A stretch of 64,000 nt of DNA from assembly GCA_947179485.1 (NCBI GenBank), contig OX359245.1:74697067-74761066 (forward strand), given 5' to 3'. The notes under the pieces are model-generated. The model worked only from the letters and a program-made list of their open reading frames with translations, did no database searches and was not told where the DNA came from. Each line of letters starts with the position of its first letter. The first letter of the stretch is position 1. Below, one piece after another: positions 1 to 11,118 of the stretch. The translations under genes and the position numbers were made by a program. This stretch comes from Allacma fusca. Its lineage: Eukaryota; Arthropoda; Collembola; Symphypleona; Sminthuridae.

Positions 1-79
1 AGAATTACTAAAAATACCGACAGAATTTTCCAACGGAAGTTCCATTATTTTCATAAAATTCATCAAAATGTCTCAAATC

Positions 80-348
80 TCAACATATCCAAATACTCGG
101 GTACAATGGTCGCGGGTACGGGTAAATGACACCATTATACCCGTACCCGGTGGGTATATACCCATTTTGAAATCCTTGTACCCGTACCCATACCCGTATC
201 CGTACCCGAGATTTTGAGCCGACCAAAGTGTACCCGGGTAGTACCCGGAATTGTTCGGGTACACAAAATCCGTACCCGGGTAGTACCCATACCCGTACCC
301 ATACCCGTTTACCCGAGTATTACCCATACCCTTGCCGAGCACTGGTTG
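80..348. repeat. Degenerate GTACCC/TACCCG hexamer-rich repeat
   Basis: The stretch is built almost entirely from variants of the hexamer TACCCG / GTACCC. Its right edge, read on the minus strand, is CAGTGCTCGGCAAGGGTA, which resembles a hAT terminal inverted repeat. No matching left end or 8-bp target duplication was found, so this may be a truncated non-autonomous hAT element. The reading frames across it (Gly/Tyr rich on minus) are products of the repeat and not genes. Confidence 0.5.
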
Positions 349-615
349 TAATATACAACGCTCTTGTGAAGTTTCCGAATGGTTCCTTCAGGGTTTCAAG
401 AACGGAAGGAACAACTGAACGCTCACTGTACATGATGATAGTTTTGGTGTGGAAGTACATCTGGAAAAGGCCATTTTAATTTCTCCTGCCTTCTTAGCCT
501 TTGTGAGTCCAGTTAATGGATTTATAGAACAAAAACTACAAATACTTCGCGTTCTCCTGAATCTGCTACCTACAACAAGAGAAATTTAAGCACTTTGCTT
601 AAATCAACGTAACTT
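349..615. other. No gene recognised
   Basis: AT-rich sequence between the hexamer repeat and the decayed receptor fragment. No convincing coding region, RNA gene or repeat boundary seen. Confidence 0.4.
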
Positions 616-1404
616 TTACAAATGGAACAATATTGTGTAATTGAATGGCGAATGTTTCAAGGAAATAATCTGATTTCTATCTATAAAATCCAAGCTATCA
701 TCTGTGAGTAGAGATGGATCTAGGGGTGTCAGCAGCAAATTCTTTTGACAACAGTTGAATCTGAATATTTTAATTTTGAGGAAAATACGTTTGTGAGTTA
801 TTTCAATACTCATTGAATTAACCACATATTTATGCAAACATATTTCTTTTTCTGGGCAAGGTCCTGCTAAGAGCATTATTTCAGTTGGTATGGTTTATCC
901 TGGTACGATTCTAGCCGCAAAATAGTTCCAAGGACGAAAAAACTAATCCGCATGATAGACGACATTTACTAATGTGAGTTGAAGCACAAAATCGGTACTT
1001 ATTCCAGCATTGTTTTGAACATAATTTTCTATCCAACGTAAATTGAATGTGCTAGCGGACTTCTGCACGTTTCCAGGTTCATAAATAATAATATGCAAAT
1101 GACATCGTAGGAATTTAGGCCTACTAGATAAGTGGCTAGGGCCGTAAATATCGTTGCTTGCATTCAGGAGTCTTCGAGACGTTTGCAAATGTAATGTTTC
1201 AGAAACTGCCACTTGTAACCCTTAACATGCTTTTGGTTGGCATGCCGTTACCACGTTGACCTCACAATCATTAAGCGGTTTGAGAAACTGGTAGTAGATA
1301 TTGAAAGATGTACTCTGTTTTATCCCCCCCCCTCCGATGGTTGTTTGTATGAAATTCACCGATAATAGGGATGAGATTGTTAAAATGTATGTCAAGATAC
1401 TCAT
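616..1404 (-). pseudogene. Decayed N-terminal part of a divergent IR-like receptor
   Basis: One minus-strand frame runs from 1404 to 616 with three in-frame stops (TAA at 1219-1221, TAG at 943-945, one more near 895). It opens with a hydrophobic leader-like segment. It then contains a block (KFLRCHLHIIIYEPGN, later NNAGIS-FVLQL) that aligns with the receptor region RSLHCHVQFITWGGQN...TLPKLVIFIYD of the intact genes, and with the fragment at 5289-5749 on the other strand. After the second stop the similarity is weaker, although a Cys-containing stretch near 850 could match the PENC region. I infer a dead, more distant member of the same family. The channel region was not found. Confidence 0.45.
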
Positions 1405-1495
1405 AATTGGTATTATTTCTATACAACAATTGACGAGAATAACTACTTTCAGCGATTTTACGTACCTAGTAATACAAAGTGATACTACCAGGTCT

Positions 1496-1745
1496 CAGGG
1501 GTCGAATTTTTGTGAACAAACGGACAGATTTTTCCAAGAGAAAAAAATGAAAATTTCATAGGGAAATATTTTTGGTGAACAGGGATGTCTCAAGAGACAG
1601 ATTTTTGCAGGAGGACGTGAAGATTCACCCCAGTGAAAAAGTGTTGGCGGGAAAAATTTCACAGGGATGGGAACGTTTTTTTGGTGAATAAAAATCTTGA
1701 AATCGGTCGACATCTTTTTAGGGAAATATTTTGACAGCATTGATT
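1496..1745. mobile_element. hAT-like element end (CAGGGGTCGAATTTTTGT)
   Basis: Starts with CAGGGGTCGAATTTTTGT, close to the inverted end AATCGACCCCTG at 58575, and shares motifs with that second copy such as GGGAAATAT and CAGGGAT-T. The CAGGGG start is typical of hAT terminal repeats. A matching right end and target duplication were not found, so the 3' boundary is approximate. Confidence 0.35.
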
Positions 1746-2206
1746 TCCAAAGTTTTTAAACCGGATTTATTGAAATTCCGATTAGGAACATCGGATTCAG
1801 CAGTGAAAAATAAATATTAGCTTCCAGTGAGATTCACAAAAATCCTACCTCTGTCTCCAATGTCTTATTGGCAACTGCAATTGCTCACCTCTGTACTTTT
1901 TTCTAATTTGTCAGTTTCGTTTTCAAATTTCAATTATTATAGCATCTGAGCATTCGACGGTACTTGTTATGGTACACGCGTTATCATTGTTTTCATGGTT
2001 GTACTCAGTTGAAGAGATTAAATAACACTGATTGTGAGTTGACACGAAATCGAGCTGACACAGCTGTGTAAACAATGTCTAAACGTTTGACGTGAGTAGA
2101 AAATCTTCGTTCCATTTAATGCTACTTCATATTAGTATATATTTCATTTTAGATTGCATTTAAAATGGTATCATTATTTGACCGTTGAAATAAGTTCTAC
2201 TATTCT

Positions 2207-2466
2207 TGGACCCCACCCGTTTCACAAAATCTCGTAACAGTAACCCAAAATAATCATACGCTTATATATATATATATATATGTGCTAAAATTTGAACTGT
2301 ATTAGCTAACTTGGTTAGGACTTTGCAAGGTTTGAATGTATGGTCTATTTGAATGCAATTATTGCTAGGTGACCAGCAAGTTGGTAAGTACGGTCCCTAT
2401 TTTAATACACAAATAAAAATCAAGCTTATGATTCTTTTTGACCATTCGTAGAACGGGTGGGTTCCA
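2207..2466. mobile_element. Small inverted-repeat element (MITE-like)
   Basis: Left end TGGACCCCACCCGTTTC and right end (reverse complement) TGGAACCCACCCGTTCT form imperfect inverted repeats about 260 bp apart. The interior is non-coding and includes a (TA)n run near 2265-2281. No clear target duplication supports a superfamily. Confidence 0.4.
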
Positions 2467-2543
2467 CTGGTTCATTACAAAATAAAGATTTAAAGCTTCA
2501 AATTGAAAAGATGTTCATATCTCGTCTGCCTGAAACCTATCAT

Positions 2544-2745
2544 TAGGGATGGTCATTCGAATCTAAATTAGATTTGGTATCGGTATTTTATATTTTTTTA
2601 ATATATTTTATATTTTGTTTTATATTTTGTTTTATATTTTTTTTATTTTTTATTTTTATATATAGTTTTCAAATATAATAAAAATTGATTTGAAAAGAAA
2701 TAACTGTATTCGTATTAGTTTTGAAAATATATTTGAACACTATCC
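2544..2745. repeat. AT-rich repeat with hAT-like left end
   Basis: Begins TAGGGATGGTCATTCGAAT, close to the TAGGGATGGCAAATA terminus of the well-supported hAT element at 54330. It continues into TTTTATATTT-type runs. The right end (GAACACTATCCAA near 2745) could be a decayed partner, but no target duplication matches. Confidence 0.3.
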
Positions 2746-2795
2746 AAGGCTTAGATGTTGGAAAAGTCCATGACGTATTGAAACTCTCTTAGATA

Positions 2796-3601
2796 CAGTA
2801 GAACCTGTATATAGTGACCACCCATACAGTGGTCTCCTGTTCACAGTGGCCAGTATCATGTGTTCCCGTCACGCGCCCTATGTTTTAACATTACGTTAAC
2901 CCTGTATACAGTGGTTTTCTCTATAGTGGTCCCCTGTCAATAATGGACCCGGGGTTACGTCCATTCATTACGAAATGCATGCTTCGAACTCTGAATACAG
3001 TGGTCAGCATTAAAAACCATGTGCACACGAAATCGTCGCTCATAATTTCTATAGATTTCTAAGATTATTCTAGATTACGGTTTCTTAAATAAAGCATATT
3101 CCCGGTACATACCTCCATAACACGCAGAGTTCAAAATACATTGATTTCCATTTCGAAAAATATAGAATATTAGAATTATTGGAAAATCTCAAAGTGAAAA
3201 AGGTAGGCAGGATTGCCAGCAAGCAGTGGTTGGATTGAATCTTGGAAGACGAAACATTATATTTGTTTACATTATATTTGTGGAGAATCTGCCGGCGTCA
3301 ATAATAAAGTAATTTTACGCCAGGTTGGTAGCTATTTCACGTAGTATTCAAAAACAATATTTAAAATTACTATATAGAATTATCGTTATACAGAATATCT
3401 TGCTCAACACAAGTTGAAAATTAGTGATATGTAAAAAATGCGAAAGTTTCAATTATGTCTTCTTAAACACGTTAAAATTAATAATTTAATATATGCACCC
3501 TATATAGTGGTCCATGACCACTATACTGAGTACAGTGGTCACTGTACATAGTGGTCAAATATTAGGTTCCCTAGAGAAACCACTATATACAGGTTTTACT
3601 G
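2796..3601. mobile_element. Pogo/Tigger-like non-autonomous element, copy 1
   Basis: Inverted termini CAGTAGAACCTGTATATAGTG and, from the right, CAGTAAAACCTGTATATAGTG are flanked by TA on both sides (2794-2795 and 3602-3603), as in the Tc1/mariner/pogo superfamily. Many copies of TATAGTGGTC / CAGTGGTC occur near both ends. No transposase frame remains. It is related to 43070-43916. Confidence 0.75.
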
Positions 3602-5288
3602 TAATTTCTAATAAAAATAAGGAGTTTTATTAAGGAGTGAATTAACTAAAAAGATCATGACACTAACTTAAATTATTTCACCTATCCCGGCAAAATGCAG
3701 TTGCTCCTACAAATGAAATAAATAGCACCTATCGTCAACACAAATATCCACTCGTTTGTTGCACAAATATCCGCCTAAATGTAGTTCAAAAAGGTCTCCC
3801 TGTACATAACTTTAACAGCAACTTATGGAAAGCACAAATATCCAACCACCCATCTGTCATACAAGTATATGTATGTACATATATGTTTGTCATAACCTAT
3901 ACTAACAATAAATATCCTCCCCAATCTGTATTTACTATATCACATAGTTCAAAATTAAAGTCCTGTCTCACTAAAAAACTTTCTAACTGAAGGGCTGTTT
4001 CGTAAAATTCGTGAAACAAAATGCAGGCCGTACTGTATACCTAACCTTCACGTTTTTACAAATTAAGTGCTAAAACGGACTCATGGACATCATCCGTATA
4101 TTATGATAATAGAGAGTGTTTAATTAATTAGAGACAAAATTTTTTGTATTTCTCGAATAAATAATAATGCCACTTGGCGAATTCATCAAGACCAGTTGAT
4201 TAAGACTAGTTAAGTTACCAAATAATGTATTAGTAGTTTACTTACCTCTTAATTAAATTGTTATCTTAAAATAAGATGGTGTGGTAGAGAGAAAAATAAT
4301 CATTAATTTTAATGGGAATACGTTCACATGATTTTATCCCTTTAGCGAAATTGCTCTTAAAAGGGGGCTCCTACAATTAGTATGGGAACATATTCTATAT
4401 TTACATATGTATAGATACATACATCCCTGCTGCTTCTGCAAAACTCCAAGTTAAAATGTGAAGGTTACAGTTGGCATGCGTGAGTAGGACGCATGGACGC
4501 TTTCAAAGTGTCCCAAAACATTAAGCACCCTTTCACTTTTTCCACACTCAACCTTTACAACAATATGTGACTTGGAAGTCTCAGTCTACAATGGTCTACA
4601 TGTTCGTTTTGAGGCAAGACGCACTTGCTGGTGGTTACCGTTATTAAGGACTGTGTTTCAGTGCTACATCCGAAACTTTCAATTAGCCCTGTTTAGGAAC
4701 AGGACCCTTCTGAAGCTCTTGAAGACTGAAGTCACAAAGCAACTAATTGTAAGTTTTACTCGTTCCTATTAAATTTTCCCTGTTCAGAAAACCGGAGGCC
4801 TTCAGTAAAGTGGATATTTCATGCTGTTAATTTATTTTTGAAACAGCGTTTACTAAAAATATATACTTTAATTTGTATATACACCCGCATAACATATAAT
4901 AAGCGTCAGGAAATTTTTAGGAATCCTACGCGTATTAATGGCAATCCCCTCGGAGTGTGCTTCGTAGGTTAAGTTAATATTCACGATTTTATTCATTTAC
5001 ATTCGCAGAGAATGTCCGAAAATTGAGGGTTATCATCAGTGCATATGATAGTCCAAATCCAGGAAATAAATTTTCTATCATTGTGTTTATGATCAATTTA
5101 TGTATACATAATGTTAGATATGTACTCTATACATGTGTACAAATCAATCTCTGCTGCTTCTGTTTTATGGAAGAGTGAAACGTTCCAATGTGAATGTTGA
5201 CTTTTCAGGGAAATTACAGTGTATCTGTTACACGCAGTTAGTCTCGGATCATAAATTATTATAATTCGTCAGTTTTTCACTTAGTCAG
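3602..5288. other. Intergenic, no gene recognised
   Basis: AT-rich sequence without convincing coding potential. Two stretches (about 4380-4490 and 5090-5220) share a CTGCTGCTTCTG motif and similar surroundings, which may be old duplicated flanks. The 66-codon frame at 4572-4772 has no recognisable domain. Confidence 0.4.
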
Positions 5289-5749
5289 GATGGTTTTGGT
5301 AAAAATTACTTTCGGCATGGGAAATTACGGTCGTCCTCCCAGGATGTACCTCCAGTTTCTCAAACCATTTAAAGACGGAAATTAAATTGGTAAAATTTGT
5401 GTTTCGAAATTACGCAAAGATGTGCGAATTACAGTTGTTGAAGCTTTACATCAGGAGTCGCCTCGAAAACTCCTAAACACGGATGGAGATATCATTAGTG
5501 TCACCGGTCAGTGTTGAGGGTATTCCAAAGTTTCTCCAATTTAGCTTGCATATTTTTATTTGTGAGACTGGAAATATTCTGTATAAGGACTCCGTAGGAA
5601 CCCAGTTAGGACACTACTTTATAAACAATTCTGGAATGAGTAAAGTTTTTGTGCTTCAACTGTCAATAGGACGTAATTTATTAGAGCCCTTATTGTTAGA
5701 TGGAAATGTTTGTCTGCAGTTTGGCTCCATCACGCGGTCTGAATTCTGA
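5289..5749 (+). pseudogene. Decayed N-terminal IR-like fragment, plus strand
   Basis: A plus-strand reading starting at the ATG at 5289 gives a segment with YLQFLKPFKDGN, an in-frame TAA, then VEALHQESPRKLLNT. After a frame change near 5480 it continues with KFLQFSLHIFICETGN and NNSGMSKVFVLQL. The same order of motifs is in the minus-strand fragment at 616-1404 (YYQFLKPLND, SETLHLQTSRRLLNA, KFLRCHLHIIIYEPGN, NNAGISTDFVLQL). The last two blocks resemble the extracellular region of the intact receptors. It has a stop and a frameshift and no channel region, so it is a dead fragment. It is one of few family pieces on the plus strand. Confidence 0.45.
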
Positions 5750-6937
5750 ACAGTCATAATGTATGTACAGGGGGATTCGAATAAATGTTAATATTGGCAT
5801 ATATTAAAATAAAATCATTGTTTCGAATTTATTTCTGAATGCTTTGTTTTGGTGAACAAACTTCGTTCTGCATATCAAAAAATTCAACTAAGGAGACGAC
5901 AGTAAGTTACCTTTACAACTGTAAGGTTGCTTCCTACATATGAATGATGGCAATTAGTTAAACGTTCGCACACAAGATATTAACCTTCCTGGTATTGGTT
6001 TTAATTGTTAACAAAATTACTTGATTGTTTTCGGATTCACAAGGAAATTCGTAAAACGCTTCCTATAGAATAGAGAAACGTTACACTATTTTTCAACGCC
6101 TAGCTCATAGAATATAAGGATGCAAAATTTATATATTCGAATTTTTAAAGAATTTTTTTATTATAAAAGAAGAAGCTTTCACAAAAGATACCAACTCAAT
6201 TTCATTGGAATTCAAACTCATTCTCATTCATTTTATTACAAACACTAAATGCTAGCAAAATATTATGGATTTAAAAGAATGTAATTATCAAAAAATCTTT
6301 GCACTGATTGCGAACTAGTCCAAGGAATGGTTCAATCTGTTCTATAATTTTTGGTCTGGTCTGGTCCAAGCATAGGATCATTTCACAGAATTTTTTCCAC
6401 AATTTTGGTTCAAGGAACATTCTCTGGTGGATTTATTGGTTTAAAAGTGCATGGTCTGTTCCATCCGTTGGAACAGACCAATTGGGGCAAAGTTTGTTGG
6501 CCCAATTTTTTTGAAGTAAATGTTTCACCAAACAACTATCTTTAATGTTAATTATTATTATCCTTAAATAAGCTCCTTTGGTTGACGTTGACGTTTTAAT
6601 ACTTTGTTGTATTGTTTTCAATAATAGCAGAGAGCAGAAGCCTATCGTCTTTATAATTTGCTCCGATCAATTTTTCCTTTATGGTTCTAATGCAGGAAAG
6701 CTATTAAGTGTCTTGTCTGACAATTTGGAATAGATTTAATGGTCTGAACAAAATTCAAAGCAAACGTTTCAAATTCTTCAAACATTTGATCCAGGTCTAA
6801 CTTTTCGCCATAATATTTGAAAACAATATTTCAAATGTAACAAGTTCGACCATAGCAAAAAATGATGGATCCAAAGATTTGGCTCGGGTTCCAAATTGCG
6901 GCCAAAATTTGGGTTGCGTTTTAAATCACCCTCTGGA
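5750..6937. other. Intergenic 3' of the first receptor, with a hairpin
   Basis: The part from about 6316 to 6935 is rich in GGTTCCA/GGTCCA-like words and may be a decayed hAT-type element (CTAGTCCARRG at both edges, no target duplication). A perfect 12-bp inverted repeat TGGTCTGTTCCA / TGGAACAGACCA with a 5-nt loop lies at 6452-6480. No gene recognised. Confidence 0.4.
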
Positions 6938-8995
6938 CTAGGATTTCAGCATGCATACATGGAAACCTCGATAAAGTGACAATTGTCTTGCCATCCTATA
7001 TAAAATATTACACAGAAAATTTAAGGTAGCAAAAAGTGGAAGGGATTTTAATGCTACCTCAGTTGTAAAGACAACAACACAAACAATGTTGCTCAAATAG
7101 AAAGCGTGCAGAGCCAAAGCCAAAGAACTTTTCATTGACAAAGCCTTTACCCCCTTTTGGCTAGTAGGTCTAGTTTTGGACACAAGCTTGGGAAAATTTA
7201 TTTTGTCCCATTTTTCCCATAGCCAATAAATCCCGCTGCTCACCATGGCTTGAGCCCGATGGAACGCATGGTCATATTTTCCTTCAATGAGCACAGGCAC
7301 ATGCACAAACACCGGACGGCTAAAATACCCATCGCCCCTTACCTTCCCATTGTGGGCAAATTTAATATTCATTTTCGTCATCACACCCTTGACTTTCTCC
7401 CAGTAATGCTCGAGTGCATAGGAATGAACCAGTATGGCAGAATTTGGCAAGGACAGTTTGTATTTTAAAGTGTCCATAAAGTCTGGTTGGGCAAAGCAAT
7501 TATATTTATTTTGAAGTGACAAACTTCCTTTCTTTTCCTTCAAAAGAACCAGATCACTCCCCGACCCGTATTCGATACCATTTTCCAGAATTCTGCAATT
7601 CACACAATACTCTGTACTAGTATGAAGGCAAAACAAATTCTTGTTTGTGAAGACGGGATGCCCCGATGGAAAGTACAACTTAAAATCTCTCAGCTCCTCC
7701 AGTCGACTCCAATTAATTTTAAATTCGTTTTCAGTGGTAAAAACTGTTTTCAAAAATCCCTTGTAACCATTTGAAATCACAATGCCTGTCAGTGTCCAAG
7801 ACAGCAAAATTAAGGCGCGGGAATTTAAATGAGTCCTTTTCATATTTTTGAGCACTATGCTTGAACCTTGCTCAACCAAATGACTGCACAGGAAAAGAAT
7901 CATTTTGATAAATGAAATGCTTTTCCTGTTTTTTTGTGATACATCGACGAGCCAGAGGGTGCCCGAAGTAATCAAAATAGAAAGCGCTAAACATCCCCAA
8001 ACGTTCAGTTCAAAAGGCTGAAGATAGATCCCGAATTCCGCCTGAATAGCCTCAACGCTGTCCGATGTAATGAAATTGAAACTCTGTGTTTGGGATACTG
8101 CGATCACATGACTCCTAAACTTATATTCCATCAGTGGTTGGATTAAAATGACGTTTTCCATATTTTTTCTACGGTCACCTGAAAGAGCAATGGTCCCATT
8201 GAAACTGCTGTTGCCATTGACAAAAAAATGGACTGTTTCGTACAACCTCCAAGGATTTTTCCGGCGATATGGAGATCCGGTGCTTGGGTTAGGAAACGGT
8301 TGTTCTTCGAAATTAGGTGAAAATGGCGACACTAATTTCTTTCCATGGTCAGTTGCGGATTCAAATACATGTTCCATTTCTCTGAAGCAGTTTTCTGGCA
8401 AACATTTGAATGGGAACAAACCCTGTGGTTGCATCCTGGAACAAGCGTAATATCCCAAAAAAACATTTGTTTTGTCAATTGTTTTTTCCTGGACGAAAAC
8501 AAAAACTGGTGCGAAGAAAATTTGGGACTGGACATTTATTATGGTTGTATTGATCGATTCTTCCATTTTGTGGCTGTCGTAAATAAAAATTACCAATTTT
8601 GGAAGTGTCCAAGAATTAAGACCTAACCACTCTACTAAGTAACCGATATTCAATATCAGTGGCTTAGACGACTCAATCTTATTATTTTGACCGCCACAAG
8701 TGATGAATTTGACGTAACAAAACAGGGACCGGGCTTTGGAAACGTGGATTATCCACTGTTCTGGCGTTGTCCGGTGATCGTACATATAAACAAAATTTGT
8801 GTTGTCTTGGGGGTAAACGTGTAGGATTAATGGTATGTCTAGCTTACTGTACTCAATAGGCTCACCTACTTGCACAAATACAATGATACATTTCTGAAGC
8901 TTGTGGATGATCGGCTGGATGTTGATATTTTTGATTGTTTCAAGTCCCGAGATACACTTGAATATTGCAATGAAGAAGGGAAGTGAAAACTTCAT
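6938..8995 (-). CDS. Divergent ionotropic-receptor-like protein, 685 aa (receptor 1)
   Basis: Single-exon gene. Residues 1-18 form a signal peptide (MKFSLPFFIAIFKC). The extracellular part holds paired Cys (SLFCYVKFITCGGQN, YYACSRM, PENC) and PNPSTGSPYRRKNPWR near 235-250. FNFITSDSVEA (about 307) precedes M1 (331-350), a re-entrant pore-like segment (360-382), M2 (395-413, ending SNGYKGFLKTVFTTENEF), the second ligand lobe with LKF/IKFAHNGKV and SSGIYWLWEKW, and M3 (624-648). This order is that of arthropod ionotropic receptors, the variant glutamate-receptor family of ligand-gated cation channels in sensory dendrites. The upstream ~120 bp resembles that of receptor 2. It has a longer C-terminal tail (about 37 residues after M3) than its relatives. 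Chemosensory role and subunit partners are inferred from the family; the ligand is unknown. Confidence 0.85.
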   Translation of the reverse strand: MKFSLPFFIAIFKCISGLETIKNINIQPIIHKLQKCIIVFVQVGEPIEYSKLDIPLILHVYPQDNTNFVYMYDHRTTPEQWIIHVSKARSLFCYVKFITCGGQNNKIESSKPLILNIGYLVEWLGLNSWTLPKLVIFIYDSHKMEESINTTIINVQSQIFFAPVFVFVQEKTIDKTNVFLGYYACSRMQPQGLFPFKCLPENCFREMEHVFESATDHGKKLVSPFSPNFEEQPFPNPSTGSPYRRKNPWRLYETVHFFVNGNSSFNGTIALSGDRRKNMENVILIQPLMEYKFRSHVIAVSQTQSFNFITSDSVEAIQAEFGIYLQPFELNVWGCLALSILITSGTLWLVDVSQKNRKSISFIKMILFLCSHLVEQGSSIVLKNMKRTHLNSRALILLSWTLTGIVISNGYKGFLKTVFTTENEFKINWSRLEELRDFKLYFPSGHPVFTNKNLFCLHTSTEYCVNCRILENGIEYGSGSDLVLLKEKKGSLSLQNKYNCFAQPDFMDTLKYKLSLPNSAILVHSYALEHYWEKVKGVMTKMNIKFAHNGKVRGDGYFSRPVFVHVPVLIEGKYDHAFHRAQAMVSSGIYWLWEKWDKINFPKLVSKTRPTSQKGVKALSMKSSLALALHAFYLSNIVCVVVFTTEVALKSLPLFATLNFLCNILYRMARQLSLYRGFHVCMLKS

Positions 8996-9160
8996 TATAG
9001 GAATTCAATTAAAATTTTGAAGTAACAAAGTTTCAAATTTATCAAAATGCTCATTTAAGTATTTCTGTGCATAGTCTTCCCTGTTTGAGCTCTAAATGGC
9101 GTGACGTTTTAAACCATAAAAATTCAATCCAATCTTTTAATACAAATTAAATTTAGTACT
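8996..9160 (-). promoter_or_regulatory. Shared 5' flank of receptors 1 and 2
   Basis: Immediately upstream of the receptor 1 ATG this stretch aligns with 16111-16220 upstream of receptor 2: an AAATTCAAT block next to the ATG, a TTTCAAAT-T-TCA-AATG block, and GAGCTCTAAATGGCG versus GAGTTCCAAATGACG about 100 bp away. Conservation fits a common promoter or 5' UTR, though shared ancestry alone could explain it. Confidence 0.4.
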
Positions 9161-9324
9161 GTAAACACTATGTCACATTAAATCAAATATTAAGTTGATT
9201 TTGAGGCTCCATGTCTTCCAATGTACACAAGTTATAGATCTGAACAAGGTTATGAAACCCATTAAAAATACATTTTGTGAATATTATTTGATTACACACG
9301 TAAAACACGATAGATACACTAACC

Positions 9325-9612
9325 TACTCTCGAGACACGAATGAAATGGCCCTGGCTCATTAGGTGACGTAGATAGGTGACTTTCCGTGGCGACGCCCAC
9401 GTTCACACAGGCAACCAACCACAGCGTTACTCTCCAGTCTAGTTCTTATGTCTTCGAAACTATTCAGGTACATACATACATAAACTACGATTTTCGCGCG
9501 GGCAGGTGCAAAACGCTGTGGTTGGTTGCCTAAAACGTGGGCGTCGCCACGGAAAGTCACCTATCTACGCCACCTAATGAGCCAGGGCCATTTCATTCGT
9601 GTCTCGAGAGTA
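9325..9612. mobile_element. Foldback / long-TIR MITE
   Basis: Two arms of about 100 bp are inverted copies of each other (left starts TACTCTCGAGACACGAATGA at 9325, right is its reverse complement ending at 9612). They differ by a few bases and a short indel, around a loop of about 85 bp. A TA dinucleotide lies at each outer edge. There is no coding capacity. The RNA of either strand could form a long hairpin. Confidence 0.65.
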
Positions 9613-10055
9613 AGTAGTACGTTTTTCGGGACAGTATTTTATTATCAATACAATTTGTATAACTTTCTAATACGGGAGTGGTAAAGTATAATTTCGTATT
9701 TTCCAATTTTAGTGCTCTGAATACTATTAAAAACAATTTCATGTTTATTGGTTGGCAGTATGAAATATAAAATATGGTTAAGTCTCAAATTGTATTTGTT
9801 TTATGAAATACTTGCTGCACCGGTATTATATTCGTAAGTTGTGGAAAAAGATATAGTAAAATTACATAAGAATATCGTTAATAACCCCTAAACCAAGTTT
9901 GTTTGAAGCGAAACCATTTCAACGGATAACCGTGCATCTGAAAACCGAAATCAGAAACGGAAACCTTAATGTCAAAGGCGCATGACTGGAAAATGAAAAC
10001 ATTTTTTTATGATTAGAACAAGGTTCATTGCCGAAACATACGCAGTACTTCTGCA
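9613..10055. other. Intergenic, nothing recognised
   Basis: AT-rich spacer between the foldback element and the hAT element. No gene, RNA or repeat boundary seen. Confidence 0.4.
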
Positions 10056-10955
10056 CAGTGGTCGTCATGGGTACAAAACGTTTGTTCCCGTTCCTGTTCC
10101 CACTCAATGGGTACTCCCCTTAAGTGTTCCCGTACCCGGAACCGTTCCCCTGATGGTGGGAATAGTATTTTATATACCCGTTCCCATGAATTTAATAAAA
10201 ATTCGTTCCCGGACCTGTTCCTGTTCCCATACCCAGAAATTAAAAATGTTCTGGACCCATACCCGTTCCCACAGCTGGTGTTCCCTGTCCCGTTCCCGGG
10301 TCCAAGGTCCAAGCTGTATTGTACATAAGTGGTGTAAAAATTATTGTCAGGATTTCAGTAGCCACCAAACCTTTCGTTTTGCAGATAAAAACAGACAATA
10401 TTCAGGGAGTCTAAATAACGCTCCATCATAGCGAAACGTAACAGCGTAATAATTGATTGTTTAATTCTTCAGAGATTATGTACCGATTAGACCGAATGTC
10501 AACACTTTAAAATGACATACTGGGAAAGGATGCAACAATAAATGGAGCATTGAAGTTGCTCTTCCAATAATAGAATTGAATGTTGATGAGGGTTTCAAAA
10601 TGATATTTAAAATTTAAGATCAATTTCTGGCCCAAAGATAATTATCCTTATATATAGATACATTATGTATGAAAAATATATGCCAGCTCGTATTAGTTTC
10701 CCTTTGTTAGTCTTATTTGAAAAAAAAAAACAATAGCTCGACCAATCGATTTTTCATGGGTAAAACTTTCAGAATAAGTATTAACCAATAATAAATTAAT
10801 AACCACTCCTGTTACTGTTCCCAGTGGTCGGGTCCACTTGAGTGTGTTCCTGTTCTTGTACCCAAATTGGTTGGGAACAAAATATTTGTTCCCGTACCCG
10901 TTCCTGTTCCCGTTCCCATGTACCCGGGTTTTACCAGTTCCCTTGACGACCACTG
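10056..10955. mobile_element. Non-autonomous hAT element with GTTCCC arrays
   Basis: Termini CAGTGGTCGTCATGGGTAC and, inverted, CAGTGGTCGTCAAGGG are flanked by 8-bp duplications CTTCTGCA (10048-10055) and CTCCTGCA (10956-10963), one mismatch. The 5-bp CAGTG start and 8-bp duplication are hAT hallmarks. Both subterminal regions are dense degenerate GTTCCC / CCCGTA hexamers, and the middle is AT-rich. No transposase frame; the overlapping frames are repeat artefacts. Confidence 0.8.
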
Positions 10956-11118
10956 CTCCTGCAGGAGCAATATTTATCCACTTGGTCACTTCAATACTTT
11001 AGGAATATTCTGTGAAATATCCCAACTCATTTGACCTGAAACTATAATATTTAATGATAATAATAAACGATTTAGCCCCTGCTCTGTCCAACGATCGGAA
11101 TAGTAATATTAATTGATT
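10956..11118. other. Short spacer, nothing recognised
   Basis: AT-rich sequence between the hAT element (and its duplicated target site) and the charged reading-frame remnant. No feature seen. Confidence 0.4.

Noticed and set aside
6938-8995. Naming the receptors as specific glutamate receptor or IR subtypes
   Set aside because: The topology supports the family, but the proteins are too divergent by eye to assign to IR25a, IR8a or any numbered IR.
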